Assembly: GCF_016756775.1 (NCBI RefSeq)
Contig: NZ_JAERMU010000001.1
Coordinates: 186,001-250,000 of the forward strand
Direction of reading: 5' to 3'
DNA: 64,000 nt
Source of the DNA: Dryocola clanedunensis subsp. sulfonylureivorans
GTDB taxonomy: Bacteria > Pseudomonadota > Gammaproteobacteria > Enterobacterales > Enterobacteriaceae
Below, piece by piece: positions 1 to 8,248 of this stretch. The position numbers were made by a program, and so were the translations under genes. Position 1 is the stretch's first letter; each line of letters starts with the position of its first letter. The notes beneath the pieces were generated by a model. That model did not search any database. It saw nothing but the letters and a program-made list of their open reading frames with translations, and was not told the DNA's origin.

Positions 1-119
1 GCATCAAGCGGCGAGATATCCAGATCGAGCCGCGTGGCAAGTTCCGTTAACGCTTTTGTAAAACGCGGGAGATCCGCTGAAATATCATTCAGTTCTGCAA
101 TTGTCTGCCAGTGGGCCAT
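1..119 (-). CDS. yecM: YecM family protein, N-terminal part (cut by window edge)
   Basis: Only the first ~39 codons are in the window; the rest lies beyond base 1. The translation begins MAHWQTIAELND and continues with SADLPRFTKALTELATRLDLDISPLD, which resembles the start of E. coli YecM, a VOC-fold metal-binding protein of unknown function. Two in-frame ATGs exist, at 125 and 119. The GAGG ribosome site sits 8 nt before the inner one but only 2 nt before the outer one, so 119 is preferred. It is divergent from argS, as in E. coli, which supports the identification. Confidence 0.8.
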   Translation of the reverse strand, partial: MAHWQTIAELNDISADLPRFTKALTELATRLDLDISPLD

Positions 120-125
120 TGTCAT

Positions 126-366
126 ATCCTCGGGAACCTGAAGGGCGCTAATCTACCTTTTAAAACCGCCGCGACCAACCCTGCGAACGCCGCTTCGCTG
201 CTGAATGGTTATTCACTATACCGTTGAGTTTAGTTCAGGGCGCACGGGGCAAGGCTTTTGCTGACGGAGGGGTTTAAATACAGTTATACTTAGCGCCTTA
301 TTTTATCCCCCACGATACGGCTGCCGTGACATTCCGGCGGCCCAAAGCAAAATGTAAGGTATCCCG
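126..366 (+). promoter_or_regulatory. yecM-argS divergent intergenic region
   Basis: This 240-bp gap must hold promoters for both yecM and argS. A TATACT hexamer at 285-290, inside an AT-rich stretch after a GC-rich segment, is a plausible argS -10 box, but no well-spaced -35 hexamer is visible. The AAGGT ribosome site for argS lies just before its GTG start. No gene is seen. Confidence 0.4.
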
Positions 367-2100
367 GTGAATATTCAGGCTCTTCTTTCAGATAAAGTCA
401 GTCAGGCACTGATTGCCGCAGGCGCGCCTGCGGATTGCGAACCACAGGTTCGTCAGTCAGCTAAAGTCCAGTTCGGTGACTATCAGGCCAATGGCGTGAT
501 GTCGGTTGCGAAATCTCTGGGCAAGCCACCACGACAAGTCGCAGAGTCCGTTATCGCTAATTTGGATCTGACCGGGATCGCCAGCAAAGTTGAGATTGCA
601 GGCCCTGGCTTTATCAATATTTTCCTCGACCCGCAGTTCCTTGCGAAAAACATCGATGCCGCCGTCTCCTCTGACCGTGCTGGCGTCAATACCGTGGCTC
701 CGCAAACTATTGTTGTCGATTACTCCGCGCCAAACGTGGCGAAAGAGATGCACGTCGGCCATATTCGCTCCACGATCATCGGCGATGCCGCGGTGCGCAC
801 TCTGGAGTTCCTCGGTCATAAAGTTATCCGCGCCAACCACGTAGGCGACTGGGGCACCCAGTTTGGCATGCTGATTGCGTATCTGGAAAAGCAGCAGCAG
901 GAAAACGCCGGTGAAATGGCCCTGTCTGACCTTGAGGAGTTCTACCGCGCCGCCAAAAAGCATTACGACGAAGACGAAGCCTTCGCTGAACGTGCCCGTG
1001 CTTACGTGGTGAAGCTTCAGGGTGGCGATGAATACTGCCGTCAGATGTGGCGTAAGCTGGTGGATATCACCATGGCGCAGAACCAGAAAACGTATGACCG
1101 TCTTAACGTGACGCTGACTCGCGACGACGTCATGGGTGAAAGCCTCTATAACCCGATGCTGCCGGGCATCGTTGCAGACCTGAAGGCGAAAGGTCTGGCG
1201 GTGGAAAGCGAAGGCGCGACCGTGGTCTATCTGGACGAATATAAAAACAAAGATGGCGACCCGATGGGCGTGATCATCCAGAAAAAAGATGGCGGTTACC
1301 TTTACACCACCACCGACATCGCCTGTGCTAAATACCGCTATGAAACCCTGCATGCCGATCGCGTGCTCTATTTCATCGACTCCCGCCAGCACCAGCACCT
1401 GATGCAGGCATGGACCATCGTGCGCAAAGCGGGCTACGTACCAGATTCCGTTCCGCTGGAACATGAGATGTTCGGCATGATGCTGGGTAAAGACGGCAAG
1501 CCGTTTAAAACCCGTTCCGGCGGCACCGTTAAGCTGACGGATCTGCTGGATGAAGCAATGGAGCGTGCCCGCACGCTGGTCGGTGCGAAAAACCCGGACA
1601 TGCCTGCCGATGAGCTGGAAGCCCTGGCAAAGGCGGTGGGTATTGGCGCCGTGAAATACGCCGACCTGTCGAAAAGCCGTACCACTGACTACATCTTCGA
1701 CTGGGACAACATGCTGGCCTTCGAAGGCAACACCGCGCCGTATATGCAGTACGCCTATACCCGCGTGCTGTCCGTCTTCCGTAAAGCCGGCATCGATGAG
1801 GCGGAACTGCTGAAATCGCCTGTTGTGCTAACCGAAGATCGCGAAGCACAGCTGGCCGCTCGCCTGCTGCAGTTTGAAGAAACGCTCAGCGTAGTGGCTC
1901 GCGACGGTACGCCGCACGTGATGTGTTCTTACCTGTACGACGTGGCCGGGCTGTTCTCTGGCTTCTACGAGCATTGCCCGATCCTCACCGCAGACACGCA
2001 GGAAGCCCGCAACAGCCGCCTGAAGCTGGCGCTGCTGACGGCGAAAACGCTGAAGCTGGGCCTGGATACCCTGGGCATCCAGACCGTAGAGCGTATGTAA
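367..2100 (+). CDS. argS: Arginyl-tRNA synthetase
   Basis: Cytoplasmic class I aminoacyl-tRNA synthetase that charges tRNA-Arg with arginine using ATP. The 577-residue product has the same length as E. coli ArgS and is nearly collinear with it. The N-terminal Add1 domain contains the [11 protein letters not shown] stretch. The HIGH-type signature appears as the HVGHIRST segment near residue 130, followed by [13 protein letters not shown]. The C-terminal anticodon-binding domain ends LGIQTVERM. Translation starts at GTG, as in E. coli, with an AAGGT ribosome site about 8 nt upstream; no nearby ATG fits. It is a single-gene unit followed by REP-type repeats. Confidence 0.98.
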   Translation: MNIQALLSDKVSQALIAAGAPADCEPQVRQSAKVQFGDYQANGVMSVAKSLGKPPRQVAESVIANLDLTGIASKVEIAGPGFINIFLDPQFLAKNIDAAVSSDRAGVNTVAPQTIVVDYSAPNVAKEMHVGHIRSTIIGDAAVRTLEFLGHKVIRANHVGDWGTQFGMLIAYLEKQQQENAGEMALSDLEEFYRAAKKHYDEDEAFAERARAYVVKLQGGDEYCRQMWRKLVDITMAQNQKTYDRLNVTLTRDDVMGESLYNPMLPGIVADLKAKGLAVESEGATVVYLDEYKNKDGDPMGVIIQKKDGGYLYTTTDIACAKYRYETLHADRVLYFIDSRQHQHLMQAWTIVRKAGYVPDSVPLEHEMFGMMLGKDGKPFKTRSGGTVKLTDLLDEAMERARTLVGAKNPDMPADELEALAKAVGIGAVKYADLSKSRTTDYIFDWDNMLAFEGNTAPYMQYAYTRVLSVFRKAGIDEAELLKSPVVLTEDREAQLAARLLQFEETLSVVARDGTPHVMCSYLYDVAGLFSGFYEHCPILTADTQEARNSRLKLALLTAKTLKLGLDTLGIQTVERM

Positions 2101-2104
2101 GCCT

Positions 2105-2198
2105 TAAGCGTCATCCGCTATCAATTGTCGGATGACGCTTCGCTTATCCGGCCTACGGCTCGGTGTGGTAGGGTGGATAAGCGGCAGCGTCATCCACC
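2105..2198. repeat. REP/BIME palindromic repeat pair after argS
   Basis: Two facing REP units are visible. One spans about 2128-2157 (GTCGGATGACGC ... TTATCCGGCCTAC) and an inverted, diverged one spans about 2168-2198 (GTAGGGTGGATAAG ... GTCATCCACC). The arrangement is the usual enterobacterial intergenic BIME, which can stabilise the upstream mRNA 3' end and bind gyrase or IHF. Confidence 0.85.
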
Positions 2199-2397
2199 GT
2201 GTTTTCTGGATGACGCCTCTCTATTCCCCACTTGCACACCCCATTTACTCCCCTCGCGTTGTGCAGCATCAACGAAGTTGTAATTTATCTTACTCATAAT
2301 GAGGTAAGTTTCTAAATATCCCTTATAATTCATGCGTAATTTTTATCGCCACCAAGAGCGATATTTCTGCGTTGATTTTTCTTCTAAGGGATTTTCT
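2199..2397 (+). promoter_or_regulatory. torYZ upstream region with an imperfect palindrome
   Basis: This AT-rich leader precedes torY. An imperfect inverted repeat at 2290-2307 (TTACTCA-TAA-TGAGGTAA) is followed by AT-rich sequence, so it is a candidate operator. The half-sites are only loosely like TorR boxes, and I cannot assign a regulator. The AAGGG ribosome site at about 2387 fixes the torY start at 2398. Confidence 0.4.
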
Positions 2398-3555
2398 ATG
2401 AATCAATCAAAACGTTCGCCCAAACGGCGTCTGACATGGCTGTGGTTACTGCTGATCGGCATTGTGATTGGCGCGGCTCTGCTTGCAGGCGGTGCTACGG
2501 TGATGCACAAAACCAGCGACACGGCTTTCTGCGTCTCCTGCCACTCTATGGAGCGGCCGCTGGCTGAATACCAGGGCAGCGTACACTTCCAGAACACCAA
2601 AGGTATCCGCGCCGAGTGCGCCGACTGTCACGTCCCTCATCAGCCCATTGACTACCTGACCACCAAAGTCATGGCGCTGAAAGATGTCTGGGGCGAAATG
2701 ACCGGTAAAATCGATACGCCTGAAAAATACGATGCCCATAAGCTGGAAATGGCCCAAAGCGTCTGGGAGACCATGAAAAAGAACGACTCGGCTACCTGCC
2801 GTTCATGCCACAGCTACGAAGCGATGGACGTGTTAGCCCAGCGCCCTGAAGCGCAGCATGAACATCCTGTCGCCATCAAAAACGGTGAAACCTGTATCGA
2901 CTGCCATAAAGGGGTGGCCCATATCCTGCCGGATATGAGCGAACTCTCTGCCGCTGGCGCAAACGAACTTTCCGCCGCTGCGGCGAAAGTCCCGGCCAAC
3001 GCCAGCACGCTCTGGTCAATCTCCACCCAGCCTTTCTGGCTGAGCGCCGACAGCAAGCAGCATAATGCCGGCAACCTGATGCCCGGCACCGAAGTCAGCG
3101 TCGTGAAGCGTGAAAACAACATGATTCTCGCAGAAGTGGACGGCTGGCAGCAGGACGGCGTCAACGAAGTCTTCTATGCCGCCGCGGGCAAACGCATCCT
3201 GAGCGTCCTGCTTGGCGAAGAGGCTCGCGCACAGGTTAAACACGTAAGCGACTTTACCGACCCGGAAACCAAACTGGTATGGCATAAGAGTGCGCTCCAG
3301 GTCTGGCTGCCTGCGGGTCAGCTTATCGACAATCAGAAGAAAATCTGGGACTACGCAGCAACGATGATGTCCACCAACTGTACCGGTTGCCACGGTCTGA
3401 CATCGCTTGACCGCTTTAACGCAAACCAGTGGATTGGCGTGATCAAGGGGATGGCTCCACGCACCTCTCTGGATCAGGAACAGCTGCGAGTTCTGACTCG
3501 CTATGTACAACAGCACGCAAGCGATATGCCGGCTGCCAGCAAGGAGGCTAACTAA
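2398..3555 (+). CDS. torY: Pentaheme c-type cytochrome TorY
   Basis: Membrane-anchored NapC/NirT-family quinol dehydrogenase that passes electrons from the menaquinol pool to the periplasmic reductase TorZ. The 385-residue product has a positively charged N terminus, one membrane anchor (about residues 14-36, WLWLLLIGIVIGAALLAGGA) and five CxxCH heme sites: CVSCH, CADCH, CRSCH, CIDCH and, in the C-terminal extension, CTGCH. Four hemes in the NapC core plus a fifth in a C-terminal domain is the TorC/TorY layout. An upstream in-frame ATG at 2332 would add 22 unlikely residues, and AAGGG before 2398 favours the shorter form. Its stop overlaps the torZ start by one base, so the two are translationally coupled. 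Confidence 0.93.
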   Translation: MNQSKRSPKRRLTWLWLLLIGIVIGAALLAGGATVMHKTSDTAFCVSCHSMERPLAEYQGSVHFQNTKGIRAECADCHVPHQPIDYLTTKVMALKDVWGEMTGKIDTPEKYDAHKLEMAQSVWETMKKNDSATCRSCHSYEAMDVLAQRPEAQHEHPVAIKNGETCIDCHKGVAHILPDMSELSAAGANELSAAAAKVPANASTLWSISTQPFWLSADSKQHNAGNLMPGTEVSVVKRENNMILAEVDGWQQDGVNEVFYAAAGKRILSVLLGEEARAQVKHVSDFTDPETKLVWHKSALQVWLPAGQLIDNQKKIWDYAATMMSTNCTGCHGLTSLDRFNANQWIGVIKGMAPRTSLDQEQLRVLTRYVQQHASDMPAASKEAN

Positions 3556-6035
3556 TGAAAAATAACCGCGAAGAGATGCAACTAACCCGCCGTCGTTTTC
3601 TGACCGGTGCCGCGGCTCTGGGTGGCGCTTCTTTACTGGGTGGCCTGTTCCCTCGCTCCGCAATGGCCGAGGCGGTAAGCCAGGCACTGCCGCAGTTTGT
3701 GGTGCTTCGTCAGGCCCAAAAGGGCATTCTGACCAGCGCCCACTGGGGAGCATTCGAAGCCATTGTCCGCGACGGAAAAATGGTAGAGACTCGCCCGATT
3801 CAGGACGACCCGTTCCCTAACGAGCTGATAACCATGGCGCCGCATCAGGTTCACGCGCCAAACCGCGTGAAATACCCGATGGTGCGTAAGAGCTGGCTGG
3901 AAGGCGGTTCCCGCAATTGCCACCCTGAGCTGCGCGGCCGTGACGAGTGGGTGCGGGTGAGCTGGGATAAAGCACTGACGCTGGTCAGCGATGAAATTCG
4001 CCGTCTGCAAAGTGAACATGGTCCGCAGTCTATCTATGCCGGTTCTTACGGCTGGAAAAGCGTGGGGATGCTGCACAACAGCCGTACCCTGCTGCAACGC
4101 ATGATGAACCTGTCCGGCGGCTTCCTGGGCTACGCGGGGGATTACTCCACCGGGGCGGCTCAGGTCATTATGTCCCACGTTGTGGGTTCCATGGAGGTCT
4201 ACGAACAGCAGACCGCCTGGCCAAACGTGCTGGATAACAGCCAGCTGGTGGTGATGTGGGGCTGTAACCCTGTCGTCACGCTAAAAAACAGCTGGAACGT
4301 GCCGGACCACGTGGGCCTTGCCGGTTTCGATGCCCTGAAGAAAAAAGGTGTGCGCGTCATCGGCGTTGACCCGGTGAAAAGTGACAGCATCGACTACATG
4401 AACGCCGAATGGCTGGCTCCGCATCCTTACACCGACAGCGCGATGCTGGTGGGGATCGCCCACACGTTACTGGCCGAAAAGCTGCACAACGCGGACTTCC
4501 TGAAAACCTATACCGTCGGCTTTGATAAATTCGCCGCTTACCTTAACGGTGAACAAGACGGCGTAGTGAAAGATGCCGACTGGGCCGCGTCTGTCTGCGG
4601 TGTCGAAGCCGACACCCTGCGCCAGCTGGCTCGCGACATGGCGAAGAATCGCACCATGATCATGGGCGGCTGGGGCATTCAGCGTCAGCACCACGGCGAA
4701 CAGCTGCACTGGCTGCTGGTGACCGTGGCGGCGATGCTTGGGCAAATTGGTTTGCCGGGCGGTGGTTTTGGCTTCAGCTACCACTACTCCTCCGGCGGCA
4801 GCCCAACGGCTCGCGGTGGGATTCTGGCCGGTATCTCTGCGGGCGAATCACCGAAGAATGGCCCGACGCCAATCCCGGTGGCACGTATTGCCGAATGTCT
4901 GGCGAATCCGGGCAAAACCATCGACTTTAACGGGGCGAAGGTCACCTACCCTGACGTGAAGATGGTGTACGTCGCGGGTGGTAACACCTTCCACCAGCAT
5001 CAGGACACCAACAACCTGATCAAGGCCTGGCAGCATCCGGAAACTATCGTGGTCAACGAGCCTTACTGGACCGCTACCGCGAAGTACGCTGATATCGTCC
5101 TGCCGGCCACCACCAGCTATGAACGTAACGATCTCGAGATGGGCGGCGATTACTCCCAGCTCTATGTCTTCCCTATGCACCAGTGCGTGCCGCCTCAGCA
5201 CGAATCGCGCAGCGACTTTGAAATTTTCTCAGGCATTGCCGCAAAACTGGGCGTGCAGGATGCCTTCACCGAAGGCAAGAACGAGATGCAGTGGCTGAAA
5301 GGGATGTACGACAGCATGAAGGCGCAGGCCCGCAACGCCCGCGTCGCCCTGCCGCCGTTCGATATGTTCTGGGCGTCGAACAACTATGTGCGCTTCCCGG
5401 TGCCGGAGAAAAACAAACAGTGGGTTCGCTTCGCCGACTTCCGCGACAATCCGCTGCTTAATCCATTGGGTACGCCGTCAGGTAAGATTGAAATTTACTC
5501 TGAAGCGGTGGCGAAGATGGGTTATGAAGATTGTCCGGGACTGCCGGGCTGGCTGCCGCCGCACGAGTGGTATAAAGGGCCAGAGGCGAGCAAGTATCCA
5601 CTGTCGCTCAACACCGCGCACCCGATTAACCGCCTGCACTCCCAGCTGGACAACACGCCGCTGCGCAAGAAGTATGCCGTAGCCGACCGTGAAGCCATCT
5701 GGATACACCCGGAGGACGCGAAAGCGCGCGGCATTGCTGACAACGAATTAGTGCGTGCGTTTAACGACCGTGGACAGATTCTGGTAGGGGCAGTTGTCAC
5801 CGACCGAGTACGCCAGGGCGTAGTGCGTATCAGCGAAGGTGCCTGGTTCGATCCGGCAGATCCGAACGAATCCGGGTCGCTGTGTAAGAACGGCAACGTC
5901 AACTGTCTGACGTTCGACATTGGCTCCTCAAACCTGGCTCAGGGCAACTGCGGACAGATGGCCCAGCTGGACATCGAGAAATACCAGGGACCGGTGCTCA
6001 ATAACACCGCCCATGATGTACCAGCCGGCGCCTGA
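3555..6035 (+). CDS. torZ: Periplasmic S-/N-oxide reductase TorZ (molybdoenzyme)
   Basis: Molybdopterin-guanine-dinucleotide enzyme of the DMSO/TMAO reductase family; with TorY it forms a respiratory chain reducing TMAO, biotin sulfoxide or related oxides. The 826-residue product begins with a twin-arginine signal (LTRRRFLTGAAALGG, about residues 10-24) and an Ala-rich cleavage region (SAMAEA), so it is exported folded through Tat. The GDYSTGAAQV segment contains the expected molybdenum-ligating serine. There is no N-terminal Fe-S cysteine cluster, as in TorA/TorZ/DorA. The operon with torY points to TorZ rather than cytosolic BisC. True substrate preference cannot be read from sequence. Confidence 0.9.
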   Translation: MKNNREEMQLTRRRFLTGAAALGGASLLGGLFPRSAMAEAVSQALPQFVVLRQAQKGILTSAHWGAFEAIVRDGKMVETRPIQDDPFPNELITMAPHQVHAPNRVKYPMVRKSWLEGGSRNCHPELRGRDEWVRVSWDKALTLVSDEIRRLQSEHGPQSIYAGSYGWKSVGMLHNSRTLLQRMMNLSGGFLGYAGDYSTGAAQVIMSHVVGSMEVYEQQTAWPNVLDNSQLVVMWGCNPVVTLKNSWNVPDHVGLAGFDALKKKGVRVIGVDPVKSDSIDYMNAEWLAPHPYTDSAMLVGIAHTLLAEKLHNADFLKTYTVGFDKFAAYLNGEQDGVVKDADWAASVCGVEADTLRQLARDMAKNRTMIMGGWGIQRQHHGEQLHWLLVTVAAMLGQIGLPGGGFGFSYHYSSGGSPTARGGILAGISAGESPKNGPTPIPVARIAECLANPGKTIDFNGAKVTYPDVKMVYVAGGNTFHQHQDTNNLIKAWQHPETIVVNEPYWTATAKYADIVLPATTSYERNDLEMGGDYSQLYVFPMHQCVPPQHESRSDFEIFSGIAAKLGVQDAFTEGKNEMQWLKGMYDSMKAQARNARVALPPFDMFWASNNYVRFPVPEKNKQWVRFADFRDNPLLNPLGTPSGKIEIYSEAVAKMGYEDCPGLPGWLPPHEWYKGPEASKYPLSLNTAHPINRLHSQLDNTPLRKKYAVADREAIWIHPEDAKARGIADNELVRAFNDRGQILVGAVVTDRVRQGVVRISEGAWFDPADPNESGSLCKNGNVNCLTFDIGSSNLAQGNCGQMAQLDIEKYQGPVLNNTAHDVPAGA

Positions 6036-6052
6036 TAAGCGGCTGTGATGTA

Positions 6053-6084
6053 AAAGGCTCGTCGTCATGACGGGCCTTTTTTTT
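6053..6084 (+). terminator. Rho-independent terminator after torZ
   Basis: An 11-bp stem (AAAGGCTCGTC / GACGGGCCTTT, one G-T pair) with a GTCAT loop runs into eight T residues. It ends just before the stop codon of the convergent lpxA-like gene. Confidence 0.9.
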
Positions 6085-6092
6085 GCCTTCGG

Positions 6093-6884
6093 CTAACGAA
6101 TGATCCCCCGCGCCGAACGCGCAAAGAACTCGTTATAGACCGTAATGATGGGATAATCGCTCTCCCCGGCTTTTAGCGTCGCTTTCACTTCGTCTATGCT
6201 CAGCGCCTGATGGTAGAACCGTTCGTACAGCTGGAGAATCAAAAGCTGCTGATACAGCTCCAGCGCGAGAAAGGCCTTCGCCGCCTCGTTAATGCCCGCG
6301 GGGGCAGCCCGGTTTCCACTGGCGATAACAAAGGGGGGAACGTCCTGCACCACGGCAGATTGATCGATAATCTTCGCCGCCATCCCCAGCATGCAGAACT
6401 GATGGATTGCGCACATGAAACCAATTTCAACCCCGTCGGCCAGCTCGACGTGCCCCGCCAGGCCGCTGTTATCGCCAATCCGCGTGCGATCGCCCACCAC
6501 GCAATCATGTCCAATATGCACGTTGTTCAGAAAGTGGTTGTCGCTGCCAACAATCGTCGAGCTAATGCCCTGCACCGTTCCACGGTGGAAAGTAGCGTGT
6601 TTGCCGACATGATTACGGTCACCGATAACCAGCGTCGTGGGCTCCCCGGCATACTTAAGATCCTGATTCACTTCACCAATAGAGGCATACTGGCCAAAGG
6701 TATTGTTGCGGCCAATGGTCGTCAGGCCGGTTATCACCGAGTGGGAGGCAATCACCGTGCCCTCTCCGATAACCACGCCTGCGGTAATCACACAATAAGG
6801 GCCAATCGTCACGTGTGCGCCGAGCACAACGCCCGGCTCAACCACGCTGTTGCCGGCCACCCAGGCAAGCGGAGAAATAGACAT
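6093..6884 (-). CDS. LpxA-like UDP-sugar acyltransferase paralogue
   Basis: Left-handed beta-helix (hexapeptide repeat) acyltransferase of 263 residues, the length of LpxA (262). The family transfers R-3-hydroxyacyl chains from ACP to UDP-GlcNAc in the first lipid A step. Long stretches match LpxA: ASIGEVNQDLKYAGEPT, the HRGTVQG block, HIGHDC (catalytic histidine region), AIHQFC and the end ARSxRGxIR. The essential lpxA normally lies in the lpxD-fabZ-lpxA-lpxB cluster, and nothing here resembles that cluster, so this is probably a second, diverged copy with another acyl or sugar preference (inference). The start at 6884 has AGGA 7 nt upstream; a longer form from 6956 lacks support. Confidence 0.8.
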   Translation of the reverse strand: MSISPLAWVAGNSVVEPGVVLGAHVTIGPYCVITAGVVIGEGTVIASHSVITGLTTIGRNNTFGQYASIGEVNQDLKYAGEPTTLVIGDRNHVGKHATFHRGTVQGISSTIVGSDNHFLNNVHIGHDCVVGDRTRIGDNSGLAGHVELADGVEIGFMCAIHQFCMLGMAAKIIDQSAVVQDVPPFVIASGNRAAPAGINEAAKAFLALELYQQLLILQLYERFYHQALSIDEVKATLKAGESDYPIITVYNEFFARSARGIIR

Positions 6885-7017
6885 CAAATTATCCTGAAGA
6901 AGGTGCTGAAGAGAGGGGAAATAACCGGGAAGAGGCTTATCGACTGCGGTGAGCATAATGAAATCTCAGCCGCATTACGCCTTTTATATTTTTTCTATTT
7001 TTTGAACTATTTGGGAA

Positions 7018-7091
7018 GGGTGGATGAGCGGCTGCGTCATCCACCACAAACAGAGAAAAATGCCGGATGGCGCTTCGCTTATCCGGCCTGC
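7018..7091. repeat. REP/BIME repeats between the lpxA-like gene and GH105
   Basis: Two REP-like units are visible. GGTGGATGAGCG..CGTCATCCACC lies at about 7018-7046 and GCCGGATGGCGC..TTATCCGGC at about 7062-7091. They sit between the lpxA-like promoter side and the 3' end of the GH105 gene. Confidence 0.8.
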
Positions 7092-7108
7092 AAGGAATGC
7101 CCCGGCGG

Positions 7109-8248
7109 CTACAAATAAATGCGCAGATACTCACCCAGGCAAAGGATCGCCATCGCCTGGCCGTAAGGCATAGAGGTCAGCGGGATCTGGCGATAAAAAT
7201 CCAGATTGCTGCCCATCCCGGTGCCAAAGGAGGTTTGCAGCAGCTCTCCCTGCGGCGAAATATTCTTCACAATCCCCTTCATCGCCTTCTCGGCCACTTC
7301 GCTGTACTGCTTGCCGATATAGCGCTTACGAATGCCTTTCAGGATCCCGTAGGCGAAACCTGCCGTCGCGGAGGCTTCGAGATAAGAGTGCGGATCGTCG
7401 AGCAGCGTATGCCACAGGCCGCTGTCATCCTGGCACTTCGCCAGCGCAGCCACCTGATTTTCCAGCACCTGAACCAGGTAGCGGCGCACCGCGTTATTCT
7501 CCGGTAAATCCACCAGTTCGAGGAAGTCAGGGATCACGATAGTCAGCCAGCTATTGCCACGCGCCCAGCGAGCGTTAGCAAAGTTATGGTTGCCTTCATA
7601 GCTCCAGCCGTGGAACCACAGGCCGGTCTCTTTATCCATCAGGTTCTGCACGTGGAGCAGGAACTGATAGGTCGCCTCCTCAACGTATTCCGGGCGCTTC
7701 AGCAGCTTGCCGATTTTCGCCAGCGGCAGGACCGTCATCATCAGCGTGTCATCCCACATCTGCTGGTGGTTCTCTTCTGCCAGCGTAATGTGCTGCATGC
7801 CGCCGTGCTCGGTGCGCGGCATCTCATACATTGCCCATTCAGCCCAGCTCTCGAGCCACGGCAAATACGTCGGGTTGCGGGTCTCTTCGTAGCGGTAGGC
7901 CAGCGTCAGGAATGGCGCCATAGTATTGACGTTTTTGGTGGTTGCGCCCTCGGCAAAGCGGTCGGTAAACCAGCCGTCGATAATATTGCGCATTTTGGCA
8001 TCGCCGGTCTGGCGGAAATACTGATACATGCCGTACAGGCCAACGCCGTGCGTCCACTCCCAGCCAGCCCATCCTTTCGTGTCGATAACTCGTCCATCGT
8101 CCAGCCGCAGCAGGAACTGCCCGGACTCATCTTTAATATTAATAAGATTGTCCGTCACCTTATGGATCAGGCTGTTCAGCTCATCCCGGGCGATAAAGCG
8201 CTCCGGCTGGCACAGTAACGGGCTGTGTTTGACGGGATAAATAATCAT
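7109..8248 (-). CDS. Glycoside hydrolase family 105 (unsaturated rhamnogalacturonyl hydrolase-like)
   Basis: 379-residue cytoplasmic protein of the YteR/YesR/RhiN type. These enzymes hydrate and release the 4,5-unsaturated uronic acid left by polysaccharide lyases. Family features seen are the Trp-rich start (GWAGWEWTHGVGLYGMYQYF), the MWDDTLMMTVLP block with the catalytic-type Asp, and GWSYEGNHNFANARWARGNSW. There is no signal peptide. The start codon overlaps the stop of the upstream transporter gene (TAATG), so transporter and hydrolase are coupled; the pair would import and open an unsaturated oligosaccharide. Whether the sugar is pectin-derived or from another glycan cannot be decided. 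Confidence 0.85.
   Translation of the reverse strand: MIIYPVKHSPLLCQPERFIARDELNSLIHKVTDNLINIKDESGQFLLRLDDGRVIDTKGWAGWEWTHGVGLYGMYQYFRQTGDAKMRNIIDGWFTDRFAEGATTKNVNTMAPFLTLAYRYEETRNPTYLPWLESWAEWAMYEMPRTEHGGMQHITLAEENHQQMWDDTLMMTVLPLAKIGKLLKRPEYVEEATYQFLLHVQNLMDKETGLWFHGWSYEGNHNFANARWARGNSWLTIVIPDFLELVDLPENNAVRRYLVQVLENQVAALAKCQDDSGLWHTLLDDPHSYLEASATAGFAYGILKGIRKRYIGKQYSEVAEKAMKGIVKNISPQGELLQTSFGTGMGSNLDFYRQIPLTSMPYGQAMAILCLGEYLRIYL

Noticed and set aside
457-1464. Leftward 335-codon open frame antisense to argS
   Set aside because: It is inside argS, with no domain features; argS is certain.
6210-8218. Long rightward open frames opposite the lpxA-like and GH105 genes (about 300 and 210 codons)
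   Set aside because: They lie entirely antisense to well-recognised genes, have Arg/His/Gln-rich translations without family features, and lack ribosome sites.
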